Counted from the first letter of the stretch, positions 43,716 to 52,416 are shown. The stretch: DNA of 64,000 bases from JAKAWQ01 sp963840545 (GCA_963840545.1 CAWIZE010000012.1:80795-144794); one strand, 5' to 3'. Numbers and translations: made by a program. Notes: a model not told the origin generated them from the letters alone.

Positions 43716-44423
43716 ATGTCGGCAATGCGGAGCGCGGGGTTTGCGGTCGGGTTTACGGTTCCCGGATGGACGGCGCGGCAGCCTCCGCCGCGAAGCCCGA
43801 TGGAGGGGCTCTATTGCCGCCTCGAGCCGCTCGCGGCGGACCGCCACGCCGATGCCCTCTACGCGGCCTTTGCGGACGCGCCGGAGAACTGGACCTATCT
43901 CCCGCAGGACCTGCCGGCGGATTCCTCCGCCTATCGCGCCTGGGTGGAAACCGTCGCCCAAGGGGGCGATCCCCTCTTCCACGCGCTGATCGACAAGCAC
44001 AGCTTCCGCCCGGCCGGAATCGCCGCGCTGATGCGCATCGATAGGGCGAACGGCGTGATCGAGGTCGGCAACATCAACTACGCGCCGGCGCTGAAGCGAA
44101 GCCGGGCGGCCACCGAGGCGATCTTCCTCCTCGCCCGCCGCGTCTTCGAGGAGCTCGGCTATCGCCGGTTCGAGTGGAAATGCGACAGCCTCAACGCGGC
44201 GTCCCGCCGGGCCGCGCTCCGCTACGGGTTCACCTTCGAAGGCATCTTCCGCCAGGCGCTCGTGTACAAGGGCCGCAACCGCGACACCGCCTGGTTCTCG
44301 ATCGTCGATCGCGAATGGGCGCGGCTCCGCGAGGGCTACGCACGCTGGCTCGATCCGGCCAATTTCGACGGCGAGGGCCGGCAGCGCCTGAGCCTCGGGG
44401 CGTTGTTTGGTGGCGATGGCTGA
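43716..44423 (+). CDS. GNAT-family N-acetyltransferase (RimJ/RimL type)
   Basis: A 235-residue GNAT acetyltransferase. After a short N-terminal extension comes GLYCRLEPLAADRHADALYA, then LPADSSAYRAWVETV, AGIAALMRIDRANGVIEVGN, INYAPALKRSRAATEAIFLL, FEWKCDSLNAASRRAALRYG, FTFEGIFRQALVYKGRNRDT and AWFSIVDREW. These are standard RimJ/RimL-type elements that acetylate protein N-termini or small amines. ATG at 43716 is preceded by GGCGAGG. The gene overlaps the livG start, but it is probably not part of the transporter function. Confidence 0.9.
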   Translation: MSAMRSAGFAVGFTVPGWTARQPPPRSPMEGLYCRLEPLAADRHADALYAAFADAPENWTYLPQDLPADSSAYRAWVETVAQGGDPLFHALIDKHSFRPAGIAALMRIDRANGVIEVGNINYAPALKRSRAATEAIFLLARRVFEELGYRRFEWKCDSLNAASRRAALRYGFTFEGIFRQALVYKGRNRDTAWFSIVDREWARLREGYARWLDPANFDGEGRQRLSLGALFGGDG

Positions 44424-45180
44424 GCCGCCCCTGCTCTCGGTCCGCGGCCTCACGCGGAGCTTCTATGGCGTCCGCGCGCTGGCCGGGGTCGATTTCGACG
44501 TCGCCCCCGGCACCATCACGGCGCTCATCGGTCCGAACGGCGCCGGCAAGACGACGGCATTCCAGTGCATCAGCGGCGTGGTGCCGCCCGAGGGCGGGCA
44601 GGTCCTGCTTGCCGGGCAGGATATCACGGGCTGGTCCCCGGAGCGGATCAGCCGCGCCGGGCTGGTGCGCACCTTCCAGATCGCGCGCGGAATCCCGCGC
44701 CTCTCGGTCCTCGAAAACCTGCTGCTCTATGCCAACGAGCAACCAGGCGAAGCGATGTGGACGGCACTCGTCGGCGGCGGGCGGGCCGCGGCGCGGCGCG
44801 CCCGCGCGCGCGCCGTGGCGATCGCGCGGCGGCTCGATCTCATCGCGGTCGCGAACCAGCCCGCCGGCGCGCTCTCGGGCGGGCAGAAGAAGCTGCTCGA
44901 GATCGGACGCGCGCTGATGGCCGAACCCCGGCTCGTCCTGCTCGACGAGCCGATCGCCGGCGTCAACCCGACGCTGGCCGAGCGCATCGCCACGCACCTC
45001 GAGAGCCTGCGCGCCGAAGGGATCACCTTCCTCGTCATCGAGCACCACATGGACATGATCGCCCGGCTCTGCGACCCGGTGATCGTGATGGCGGAGGGCC
45101 GCACGCTGCGCACGGGGCGCTTCTCCGAGATCGCGGACGACGAAGCGGTGCAGCTCGCCTATCTCGGCACCCGAGTGTGA
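44416..45180 (+). CDS. livG: Branched-chain amino acid-type ABC transporter ATPase LivG
   Basis: A 254-residue cytoplasmic ABC ATPase of the LivG type. It has the Walker A motif GPNGAGKTTAFQCISGVVPP near residue 38, the Q-loop TFQIARGIPRLSVLENLLLY, signature LSGGQKKLLEIGRALM, Walker B LVLLDEPIAGVNPTLAERIA and the LivG-specific FLVIEHHMDMIARLCDPVIV. ATG at 44416 overlaps the stop of the upstream acetyltransferase; a GTG at 44410 is also in frame. Its TGA overlaps the livF ATG. It pairs with LivF to energise the permeases encoded at 47.2-49.0 kb. Confidence 0.92.
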   Translation: MAEPPLLSVRGLTRSFYGVRALAGVDFDVAPGTITALIGPNGAGKTTAFQCISGVVPPEGGQVLLAGQDITGWSPERISRAGLVRTFQIARGIPRLSVLENLLLYANEQPGEAMWTALVGGGRAAARRARARAVAIARRLDLIAVANQPAGALSGGQKKLLEIGRALMAEPRLVLLDEPIAGVNPTLAERIATHLESLRAEGITFLVIEHHMDMIARLCDPVIVMAEGRTLRTGRFSEIADDEAVQLAYLGTRV

Positions 45181-45884
45181 TGCTGCTCGCGGCCGAGGGC
45201 CTAGTGTGCGGCTATGGCGCGGCGGATGAGATCCTGCACGGCGCGGCGCTCGCCGTGCAAGCGGGCGAGTTGGTCGCGATCATCGGCCCGAACGGCGCCG
45301 GGAAATCGACGCTGCTCAAGGCCGTCGCAGGGATGATCCGGCTCAAGAGCGGGACGATCCACTTCGATGGCGCGCCGGTCGAGCGCGCCTCCGCACGCGA
45401 GCGGGCGCGGCTCGGCATCGCCTTCGTCCCCCAGGAGGCGAACATTTTTCCAACGATGACGGTCTCCGAAAACCTCGAGATGGGCGGATTCCTGGAACCT
45501 TCCGGAACGCGCGCAAGAATCGCCGCCTTGTTCGAGAGATTCCCCATGCTCGCGGAGAAAAGGCGCGCGGCGGCACGCACGCTCTCCGGCGGACAGCGCC
45601 AGGTGCTGGCGATGGCGATGGCGCTGATGGTCGAACCGCTTCTGCTGCTGCTCGACGAGCCGTCGGCCGGCCTCGCGCCGCTCGCCGCCGAGGCGCTCTT
45701 CGCCTCGATCGCCGCGATCCACCGCGAGGGCACGGCGATCGCGATGGTCGAGCAGAACGCGCTCGCCGCGCTGGCGCTCGCCGATCGCGGCGTGGTGCTG
45801 GTGGACGGCCGCCCGGTCCGCGAAGGACCGGCACAGGCAATGGCCGCGGATCCGGAGGTGCGGCGCCTCTTCCTCGGCGGCTGA
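45180..45884 (+). CDS. livF: Branched-chain amino acid-type ABC transporter ATPase LivF
   Basis: A 234-residue ABC ATPase of the LivF type. It shows Walker A GPNGAGKSTLLKAVAGMI near residue 36, Q-loop FVPQEANIFPTMTVSENLEM, the signature LSGGQRQVLAMAMALM, Walker B LLLLDEPSAGLAPLAAEALF, and the LivF-typical AIAMVEQNALAALALADRGV. The ATG overlaps the livG TGA by 1 bp. A 133-bp spacer with a large imperfect hairpin separates it from the binding-protein gene, which may allow different expression levels of ATPases and binding protein. Confidence 0.92.
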   Translation: MLLAAEGLVCGYGAADEILHGAALAVQAGELVAIIGPNGAGKSTLLKAVAGMIRLKSGTIHFDGAPVERASARERARLGIAFVPQEANIFPTMTVSENLEMGGFLEPSGTRARIAALFERFPMLAEKRRAAARTLSGGQRQVLAMAMALMVEPLLLLLDEPSAGLAPLAAEALFASIAAIHREGTAIAMVEQNALAALALADRGVVLVDGRPVREGPAQAMAADPEVRRLFLGG

Positions 45885-45985
45885 CCAGCCAGGGGCCGGG
45901 CCCCAGCCAGGGGCAGGGCCCCTGGACCCCCTCAGCGCTGCGCGGCACAAATGGGTCGGGGTCCGGGACCCCGAGCCTTGGCTGG
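45885..45985. repeat. REP-like repeats forming a long imperfect hairpin between livF and the SBP gene
   Basis: CCAGCCAGGGGCCGGGCCC (45885-45903) is followed by a near-identical direct copy (45903-45921). The segment 45903-45930 pairs imperfectly with 45958-45985 over 28 positions (CCAGCC at one end, GGCTGG at the other), leaving a ~27-nt loop. The 15-mer GGGCCCCTGGACCCC (45916-45930) recurs exactly at 50701-50715 in another intergenic gap. Confidence 0.65.
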
Positions 45986-46016
45986 TTGGAATCGAACCAA
46001 AAAAAGGGAGCTTCGC

Positions 46017-47207
46017 ATGGGTTCAATCGTACCGCGCCGGGCTGTGCTCGGCGGTTCTCTCGCGCTGCCGTTCCTTGCCCGCAGCGGGCTGGCCGCCGCG
46101 CCGATCCCGCTCGGCGCGATCAATCCGCTGACCGGCGCCGGCGGCGCCTATGGCCCCTCGATGGCAAAAGTCGCGCAGGCGCTCGCGGCGCGGATCAACG
46201 GCGCGGGCGGCGTGCTCGGCCGGCCGCTCGCGCTCGACGTCGAGGACGACCAGACCAACCCGACGGTCGGCGTCGAGGCGGCGCACAAGCTGATCGACGT
46301 GAACAGGGTGGTCGCCATCGTCGGCACCTGGGCCTCGTCGGTCACCACCGCAATCGCCCCGCTCTGCTGGCAGAGCCACACCATGCTGTTCTGCGTCTCA
46401 GGCGCGGATTCGATCACCAAGCTGCCGCACCACGGCTACATCATCCGCACCCAGCCGAACACCTATCTCCAATCCGGCCGCGCCGCAGGGTTCCTGCTGC
46501 AGCGGAACGCCAAGCGTGTGTTCGGGCTTTCGGCGCAGACGCCGTTCGCGGTCGATTCCTGGAACCGGCTCGCCCAAGTGCTGGGGCAGGGCGGGGCGAG
46601 CGGCGTCGGCGATATCATCTACGACCCGAAGCAGACCTCGTTCCGCTCGGAAATCGGCAAGGCGCTCGCGCCTAAGCCCGATACGCTCTTCCTCAACAGC
46701 TACGCCCCCGACCTCGAGATCCTGCTCCGCGAGACCTACCAGGCGGGCTTCGCGGGGAACCGGTTCACCTTCGCCTACGCGGCGACCGACGCGGTCCTGA
46801 AGGCGCTGCCGGCCGGCGTGACCAACGGGCTCCTCAGCTTCGCGCCCTCGCCCGACCTGGCGAGCCCGGCCTATCGGGCGGTCCAGGGCATCCTCGGCGT
46901 CAACGACCCCGATCCCTATTCCTGCCAGATCTACGACCATGTCTCGCTGGTGGCGCTCGCCATCGCCAAGGCCGGAACGGCGAGCGGGGTCGCGATCCAC
47001 GACAATGTGCGCAGGATCAGCCAGGGCACCGGCGAGAAGGTGAGCGATCCGGTGGCAGGACTGAGGCTTCTGGCCGCGGGCAAGGAGATCAACTACGAGG
47101 GCGCATCGGGCCCGTGCGACTTCACCCCGACGGGCGATATCGTCAGCTGCAAGTTTCTCTTCCAGGTGGCAGAGAACCAGCGCAACAAGACGCTCTTCAT
47201 CTCTTGA
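46017..47207 (+). CDS. ABC transporter substrate-binding protein (LivJ/LivK-like)
   Basis: A 396-residue periplasmic binding protein of the Peripla_BP_6 (amide/branched-chain amino acid) family. The N-terminus MGSIVPRRAVLGGSLALPFL has a twin Arg followed by a hydrophobic stretch ending ARSGLAAAP, suggesting Tat or Sec export. Core motifs include LGAINPLTGAGGAYGPSMAK, AARINGAGGVLGRPLALDVE, DDQTNPTVGVEAAHKLIDVN, VVAIVGTWASSVTTAIAPLC and FCVSGADSITKLPHHGYIIR. AGGGAG precedes the ATG. The ligand is unknown; such proteins bind amides, aromatic acids, amino acids or ureas. Its stop overlaps the livH TTG. Confidence 0.9.
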   Translation: MGSIVPRRAVLGGSLALPFLARSGLAAAPIPLGAINPLTGAGGAYGPSMAKVAQALAARINGAGGVLGRPLALDVEDDQTNPTVGVEAAHKLIDVNRVVAIVGTWASSVTTAIAPLCWQSHTMLFCVSGADSITKLPHHGYIIRTQPNTYLQSGRAAGFLLQRNAKRVFGLSAQTPFAVDSWNRLAQVLGQGGASGVGDIIYDPKQTSFRSEIGKALAPKPDTLFLNSYAPDLEILLRETYQAGFAGNRFTFAYAATDAVLKALPAGVTNGLLSFAPSPDLASPAYRAVQGILGVNDPDPYSCQIYDHVSLVALAIAKAGTASGVAIHDNVRRISQGTGEKVSDPVAGLRLLAAGKEINYEGASGPCDFTPTGDIVSCKFLFQVAENQRNKTLFIS

Positions 47208-48070
47208 TCGCGGCTTTTCTGCAGGCGCTGGTCAACGGCGCGCTCGCCGGCGCCGTGCTCGCGCTGCCGGCGCTCGGCTTCAACACCGTCTATGCCGTGC
47301 TGCGCTTTCCGAATTTCGCGATCGCGAGCTTAGCGACGATCGGCGCCTTTGCGGGCTGGGTCGCGAACGCGGTCTGGAGCTGGCCCGCGCCGGCGGCGCT
47401 GGTGGTGGCGTTCGTCGTCGCCGGTGCCGCCGGCGCCGTGACCGATGCGCTGGCGCTCCGGCCGCTTCGCCCGCGCGGGGCGATCACGGCGGCGATCGGC
47501 TCGGTCGCGCTCGACCTCCTGCTCCAGAACGCCGTCCGCTTCGGCTTCGGCAACGACCCACGCGGCTACAACCTGCCGGTGTTCCGCGACTGGCAGGTGG
47601 CGGGCATCGCGATCGGGCCCCAGGAGGTGGAGGACGCCGCGCTCGCGCTCGTCGCGATGGCGGCACTCTTCCTGCTGCTGCGCTTCACGCGCATCGGCAA
47701 GACGATGCGCGCGGTCGCCGACAACGCCGCGCTGGCCGAGAGCAAAGGCATCGACCCGGCGCGCGTCGCATGGATCGCCAATGGCGTCGGCTTCGGGCTC
47801 GCGGGGATCGGCGGCATGTTGGTGGCGCTCGATACCTCGCTCGATCCGCTGACCGGCTTTCGCGTGCTGCTCTCGATCTTCGCCGCCGCGGTGGTGGGCG
47901 GGCTCGGCAGCATTCCGGGCGCCATCGCCGGCGCCTTCGTGGTCGGCATCGGCGAGGAGCTTTCGACGCTCGTCCTGGCGCCCACCTACCGCACGGCGAT
48001 CGGGTTTCTCGCCATCCTCGTCGTCCTCTCCTTCCGCCCGCGCGGGCTCTTCGGCGAGCGCGCGTACTGA
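47204..48070 (+). CDS. livH: Branched-chain amino acid-type ABC permease LivH
   Basis: A 288-residue inner-membrane permease with about eight hydrophobic helices, beginning LIAAFLQALVNGALAGAVLA. Family motifs are ALGFNTVYAVLRFPNFAIAS, DLLLQNAVRFGFGND, TRIGKTMRAVADNAALAESK (the EAA-like coupling loop) and the C-terminal AAVVGGLGSIPGAIAGAFVV. No ATG fits; TTG at 47204, overlapping the preceding TGA, is the likely start. It ends overlapping the livM ATG. It forms a heterodimer with LivM. Confidence 0.9.
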   Translation: MIAAFLQALVNGALAGAVLALPALGFNTVYAVLRFPNFAIASLATIGAFAGWVANAVWSWPAPAALVVAFVVAGAAGAVTDALALRPLRPRGAITAAIGSVALDLLLQNAVRFGFGNDPRGYNLPVFRDWQVAGIAIGPQEVEDAALALVAMAALFLLLRFTRIGKTMRAVADNAALAESKGIDPARVAWIANGVGFGLAGIGGMLVALDTSLDPLTGFRVLLSIFAAAVVGGLGSIPGAIAGAFVVGIGEELSTLVLAPTYRTAIGFLAILVVLSFRPRGLFGERAY

Positions 48071-48993
48071 TGCTCGACTACCTCGCCTCGCTCGCCGTGT
48101 TCGCCGGGCTCTACGCGCTGCTCGGCCTCGGGCTCAACCTCGTCTGGGGGCTCGGCGGGATGGTCAATCTCGGGCTCGCCGGGTTCTTCGCGATCGGCGC
48201 CTACACCTCTGCGCTGGCCGCTTTGCATCTCCATTGTCCACTCGTGGCGGCGGCCTTGTTGGCGATGCTTCTGGCAGCGGCGGCGGGCGCGCTGCTCGCG
48301 GTGGTGACGGCGCGGCTCAAGGGCGATTACCTCGCCATCGTCACCCTCGGCTTCGCCGAGGTGATCCAACTGATCGCGGGCAACGAGATCTGGCTCACCA
48401 ACGGCACGGACGGGCTTTCCGCGATCCCGGCTCCGGGGCGCGGCGTGCTTTCCCCGCTCGCCTTCGACCTCGCATCCGCGGGGATCGTCTGGGCGGTCGC
48501 GGCCGCCGTCGCCGCCGCGCTCGGCCGGCTCTCCGCCGCGCCCTACGGGCGCGTGCTGCGCGCGATCCGCGAGGACGAGATGGTCGCGCGGGTCGCGGGC
48601 AAGAACGTGCTTTCCTTCAAGATCTCCGCGTTCGCCGGGAGTGCCGCGGTGATGGGCCTGGCCGGCAGCCTCTATGCGGCGTACGACGGCTACGTGGCGC
48701 CCGACAGCTTCGACGTGCTGGTGACGCTCCTGGTGGTGCTGGCATTGACGGCGGGCGGCGTGGGCCGCATGCAGGGCGCGCTGGCCGGAGGCGTTCTGGT
48801 GGTCGCGCTGACCGAGGGAACGCGCTTCCTCGGCGGATTGCTGCCGGGGCTTTCGGCGCTCCAGGTGGCAAGCCTCAGGCAGGGCATGATCGGGCTTTTT
48901 CTCCTCCTGCTGCTCCGGCTGAGGCCCGAAGGAGTGCTACCCGAACGGATGCGCGTGCATCCGCTCAACGGCGAAGGGAAAAAAATGCGATGA
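48070..48993 (+). CDS. livM: Branched-chain amino acid-type ABC permease LivM
   Basis: A 307-residue permease, partner of LivH. It has GLNLVWGLGGMVNLGLAGFF and AIGAYTSALAALHLHCPLVA near the N-terminus, VTARLKGDYLAIVTLGFAEV, IQLIAGNEIWLTNGTDGLSA, the coupling loop YGRVLRAIREDEMVARVAGK and NVLSFKISAFAGSAAVMGLA. The C-terminus (LPERMRVHPLNGEGKKMR) is hydrophilic. Start and stop overlap livH and the GAF gene respectively, so all belong to one operon. Confidence 0.92.
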   Translation: MLDYLASLAVFAGLYALLGLGLNLVWGLGGMVNLGLAGFFAIGAYTSALAALHLHCPLVAAALLAMLLAAAAGALLAVVTARLKGDYLAIVTLGFAEVIQLIAGNEIWLTNGTDGLSAIPAPGRGVLSPLAFDLASAGIVWAVAAAVAAALGRLSAAPYGRVLRAIREDEMVARVAGKNVLSFKISAFAGSAAVMGLAGSLYAAYDGYVAPDSFDVLVTLLVVLALTAGGVGRMQGALAGGVLVVALTEGTRFLGGLLPGLSALQVASLRQGMIGLFLLLLLRLRPEGVLPERMRVHPLNGEGKKMR

Positions 48994-49487
48994 CACGCGC
49001 CGACCCTGCCCCCCATCTCGCCGCGGTGCTCGCCGCCCAACGCGAAGAGGACCAACCCGCCGCACTCTTCCGCGCGGTCGACGCAGCACTCGCGGCGACG
49101 ATCGGGCATCGCCTCTTCACCATCCTGGTCCACCATCCGGCCGCGCGCGAGAACGAGCAATTCTACACCAACCGCGCGGCCGAATATCCGGTCGGCGGGC
49201 GCAAGCCATTGACCGATGCGCCCTGGATGCGCCAGGTGATCGAGCAGGGAGAACCCTATATCGGGCGGACGCGAGCGGACATCGAAAGCGTCTTCTTCGA
49301 TCACGCGCTCATCGTCTCGCTCGGCTGCGAGAGCGTGCTCAACATGCCGGTGCGCTGGCGCGCTCGCACGCTCGGCACGCTCAACCTGCTGCACCGCGCC
49401 GGCCACTACGAGGAAGCGGATCTCCCGCTGGCACGCCTCTTCGCGGCCCTCGCATTGCCCGGACTCCTGATGATCGCCCAAAGCTAG
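48990..49487 (+). CDS. GAF-domain protein
   Basis: A 165-residue single GAF domain protein. It contains HRLFTILVHHPAARENEQFY, TNRAAEYPVGGRKPLTDAPW, IGRTRADIESVFFDHALIVS, LGCESVLNMPVRWRARTLGT and LNLLHRAGHYEEADLPLARL, the standard GAF layout ending in the NLLH segment. There is no output domain or membrane segment. The ATG overlaps the livM stop and the next gene is an M24 hydrolase 13 bp on. GAF-only proteins in transporter/catabolic operons may bind the ligand or a cofactor; the role here is unknown. Confidence 0.88.
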   Translation: MTRADPAPHLAAVLAAQREEDQPAALFRAVDAALAATIGHRLFTILVHHPAARENEQFYTNRAAEYPVGGRKPLTDAPWMRQVIEQGEPYIGRTRADIESVFFDHALIVSLGCESVLNMPVRWRARTLGTLNLLHRAGHYEEADLPLARLFAALALPGLLMIAQS

Positions 49488-49500
49488 GAAGAGGGGAAAA

Positions 49501-50691
49501 ATGGCATTTCTCGGCTCCGCGGTGCGCGAGCACCGGATGAGCGCGATGCGCGCGCTGATGGAACGCGAGGAGCTCGATGCGCTCGCCTTCACCAGCGCCG
49601 ATTTCTTCCAGTTCGCGACCAACTTCGCAACCGACGTGCAGACCTGGGAGCGGCCGGTCCTCGCACTGGTGCCGCGCACCGGCGAGCCCTTCGTCGTGCT
49701 TGCCGAGATCTCCGGGCACCATTGGCGCTACGCGACCGAAGCGGGCAGGCTCTGGGTGCGCGAGGCGCATTTCTATGCCGAGCATCCGCGGGTTTCCGAG
49801 CGCGCGACACTCGTCGGCGCATGGCCCGAGCTGGTGGCGGAGCTTCTCAAGGCGCGCGGCCTCGCGCGCGGCCGGATCGGCGCCGACGCCGCGACCGGCC
49901 CGCTCGCCCGCGCGGTGGGCCTCTTGCCCGGCGCCAAGCTCCTTGCCCTGCCGGCCGAGACGCGCGCCTTGCGCTGGGTGAAGCACGCGGACGAGATTGC
50001 GCTGATGCGCGAGATCGCCGCACTCACCGACTGGGTGCAGGATCGCTACCGGGAGAATATCCGCCCGGGGCGCCTCGCGCTCGAGCTCGACATGACGATG
50101 GCGGCCGCGATCGCCGAGAAAGGCGCGCGCCAATTCGCCGGCCAGCATCTCGAGATCCTGCGCGCCTGGACCATCACCGGCCCTGCCTCCTCCGCCCCGC
50201 ACGGCGACGGAAGCTCGGCAGGCGTCCGCATCGAGGCCGGGCATGGCATGATCAACATCGTCGTGCTGCGGGTGAACGGGCTCGCGGTCGAGAACGAGCG
50301 CACCTGGTTCTGCGGCGCGCCCACGGACGAGCAGGCGCGGCTCTTCGAGGTCGCGCGCGCAGCGAACGAAGCGGCGATCGAAGCCGTGGTCACCGGGCGC
50401 CCGGTCTCCGGTATAGACGCGGCGGCCCAGGCGGTGATCGAGAAATCCGGCTGCGGCGGGCTGATCTGCCATCGCACCGGGCACGGCATGGGCACGCTCG
50501 GGCACGAATTTCCCGAGGACATGGCCTTCAACCATCGCCCCTTGCTCGAGCGCGAGGTCTATTCGGCCGAGCCCGGCATCTACGTCTTCGGCCTGGGCGG
50601 CTTCCGCCATGACGATACGGTGGTGGTGGGCGCCACGCCCGAGGTGCTGACCAAGGCGCCCAAGGATCTGCGGAGCCAGACGATCGCCTGA
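49501..50691 (+). CDS. M24-family (Xaa-Pro peptidase/creatinase-like) hydrolase with altered metal ligands
   Basis: A 396-residue pita-bread-fold protein with a creatinase N-terminal domain (residues ~10-140) and a C-terminal M24 domain (~155-390). The His motif RTGHGMGTLGHEFPED and the Glu in YSAEPGIYVF are present. The positions of the usual metal ligands differ: the first Asp aligns with Asn in GMINIVVLRV, the second Asp with Glu in VENERTWF, and the last Glu with Asp in FRHDDTVVV. Such changes occur in metal-free members such as creatinase, so a C-N hydrolase of a small amide or amidine is at least as likely as a peptidase. It follows a Liv-type transporter and precedes a NitT/TauT transporter and putA. 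Confidence 0.87.
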   Translation: MAFLGSAVREHRMSAMRALMEREELDALAFTSADFFQFATNFATDVQTWERPVLALVPRTGEPFVVLAEISGHHWRYATEAGRLWVREAHFYAEHPRVSERATLVGAWPELVAELLKARGLARGRIGADAATGPLARAVGLLPGAKLLALPAETRALRWVKHADEIALMREIAALTDWVQDRYRENIRPGRLALELDMTMAAAIAEKGARQFAGQHLEILRAWTITGPASSAPHGDGSSAGVRIEAGHGMINIVVLRVNGLAVENERTWFCGAPTDEQARLFEVARAANEAAIEAVVTGRPVSGIDAAAQAVIEKSGCGGLICHRTGHGMGTLGHEFPEDMAFNHRPLLEREVYSAEPGIYVFGLGGFRHDDTVVVGATPEVLTKAPKDLRSQTIA

Positions 50692-50844
50692 CCGGAGGCT
50701 GGGCCCCTGGACCCCATCCATTCGGCGGCGGCATCGGGTTCGGCGGAGAAAAGGGGTGGCCGGAGAGGCACGGTCCGCTAGAGTCGCTCTGCCGCAACCG
50801 CGGTAGTCCATGCGGGGGGAAGCAAGGCGGAGGGGAGGGCGCGT

Positions 50845-51618
50845 TTGCTGCGAGGTTCGTTCCGGCTCGGGATCGGCGCGCTTTCGGTTCTGCTGGCGCT
50901 CGTTGCCTGGCAGGGGGTGGTGGTCGCCGGGCTCGCGCCGAGCGCGCTGGTGCCGCCGCCGACGGCAGTGTGGCGGGCCTTCGTCGATATCCTTCGCCAT
51001 GGCTATCGTGACACCACTCTGGCCGAGGATATCGGCGCCACGCTCGGTCGCGCACTCGCCGGGTTCGGGCTCGGCGCGCTCATCGGCGTGCCGTTCGGGC
51101 TCTGGATGGGCGTGAACCGGCGCGCGGCCGCCGCCTTCGGCTGGATCGTGCAATTCATGCGGCCGCTGCCACCGCTCTCCTTCCTCGTCCTCCTGATCCT
51201 CTGGCTCGGGCTCGGCGAGGCCTCGAAGATCGCGCTCCTGACGATCACCGCCTTCCCTATCATCGCGAGCGCCAGCCAGGCCGCGGTGCGCGGCGTACCG
51301 GCCCTCGGGGTCGCCGCCGCGCGCTCGCTCGGCGCCACGCCCCGGCAGGTGCTCCGCCATGTCGTGCTGCCGGCTTCGCTGCCGATGGTCTTCACCGGGC
51401 TCAGCATCGCGCTCGCGGCAACCTTCTCGACCGTGGTCGCGGCCGAGCTCCTCGCCGCCAATGACGGGCTCGGCTGGATGGTGCTCTCGGCCAGCAAATT
51501 CCTGCGCAACGACGTCATCATGGTGGGCATCGTCCTGCTTGGGCTGCTCGGCATGGCGCTCAGCCGGCTCCTGCTGCTGCTCGATCGGCGGGTGGTGCAC
51601 TGGCGGGGGCGGACATGA
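50845..51618 (+). CDS. NitT/TauT-family ABC transporter permease (first)
   Basis: A 257-residue SsuC/TauC-type inner-membrane permease with about six helices. Motifs: LRGSFRLGIGALSVLLALVA, VPPPTAVWRAFVDILRHGYR, EDIGATLGRALAGFGLGALI, RPLPPLSFLVLLILWLGLGE, ARSLGATPRQVLRHVVLPAS (EAA coupling loop) and a final RRVVHWRGRT. The start is TTG at 50845, behind a strong GGAGGGGAGGG sequence. Its stop overlaps the start of a second permease, so the transporter probably uses a heterodimer. The gap upstream carries one REP-like 15-mer. Confidence 0.9.
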   Translation: MLRGSFRLGIGALSVLLALVAWQGVVVAGLAPSALVPPPTAVWRAFVDILRHGYRDTTLAEDIGATLGRALAGFGLGALIGVPFGLWMGVNRRAAAAFGWIVQFMRPLPPLSFLVLLILWLGLGEASKIALLTITAFPIIASASQAAVRGVPALGVAAARSLGATPRQVLRHVVLPASLPMVFTGLSIALAATFSTVVAAELLAANDGLGWMVLSASKFLRNDVIMVGIVLLGLLGMALSRLLLLLDRRVVHWRGRT

Positions 51619-52382
51619 AAGCGGAGCGGCTCTGGCCGATCACGCTCGCGAGCGCCGCGATCCTCTTCGCGCTCTGGACGGCGGTGAGCGCGCTCGGCCT
51701 GGTGAACGAGTTGTTCCTGCCCGGACCCGGCCTCCTTTTCTCGAGCTTCATCGATCTCCTCTTCAATGGCTACAAGGGCTATTCGCTGCCCGCGCATGTC
51801 GGCATCAGCCTCCTGCGCGTCGCCCTCGGGTTCGGATCGGGCGCGATCGTTGGCACGCTGATCGGGCTCGGCATGGGCGCGGTGCCGCTCTTCGACGCGC
51901 TCGCCGCCCCCTTCGTCGAGTTCCTGCGCCCGCTGCCCCAGCTTGCGTACCTGGTGCTGCTGATCGTCTGGTTCGGGATCGGCGAGACCTCGAAGATCGT
52001 GCTCCTCTTCCTCACCGCGCTGCCGGTCGCGGCGATCGCCGCGCGTGACGGCGTGCGCAACGTGCCGCTCCAGCGCATCCAGGCGGCACGGGCGCTCGGC
52101 GCGCGCCCCGCGCAGATTTTTTTCCGTGTCGTGCTACCCTCGGCGCTGCCCGAGATCTTCATCGGCGCGCGCCTCGCGGTGGGCATCGTCTATGCAACGC
52201 TGATCGCCGCCGAGATCATCGCCGGCAGCGACGGCATCGGCTGGCTGGTGTTCGATGCCGGCCGGTTCCTCCGTTCGGATTACGTGTTCGTCGGCGTGCT
52301 GCTGATCGGGCTGATGGGACTCGGGCTCGACGTCGCGCTCCGCACGCTCGAACGGCGCATCGTCCACTGGGCCGGGAAATGA
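51615..52382 (+). CDS. NitT/TauT-family ABC transporter permease (second)
   Basis: A 255-residue paralogue of the preceding permease. It has LPGPGLLFSSFIDLLFNGYK, LPAHVGISLLRVALGFGSGA, LRPLPQLAYLVLLIVWFGIG, AARALGARPAQIFFRVVLPS (coupling loop), AAEIIAGSDGIGWLVFDAGR and a C-terminal LERRIVHWAGK. Two permease genes in tandem is less common in this family than a single homodimeric permease, and similar endings (RR-VHW) point to a local duplication. ATG overlaps the preceding TGA. The binding-protein gene begins 34 bp downstream. Confidence 0.9.
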   Translation: MKAERLWPITLASAAILFALWTAVSALGLVNELFLPGPGLLFSSFIDLLFNGYKGYSLPAHVGISLLRVALGFGSGAIVGTLIGLGMGAVPLFDALAAPFVEFLRPLPQLAYLVLLIVWFGIGETSKIVLLFLTALPVAAIAARDGVRNVPLQRIQAARALGARPAQIFFRVVLPSALPEIFIGARLAVGIVYATLIAAEIIAGSDGIGWLVFDAGRFLRSDYVFVGVLLIGLMGLGLDVALRTLERRIVHWAGK

Positions 52383-52416
52383 CCCCCGGCCACCAAGCAA
52401 AAACGGGAGACAGGCC

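Noticed and set aside
45984..45998. tRNA T-arm-like sequence on the minus strand (GGTTCGATTCCAACC)
   Set aside because: A T-loop-like stem is present, but no D-arm, anticodon arm or acceptor stem could be fitted around it, and it covers the ribosome binding region of the binding-protein gene.
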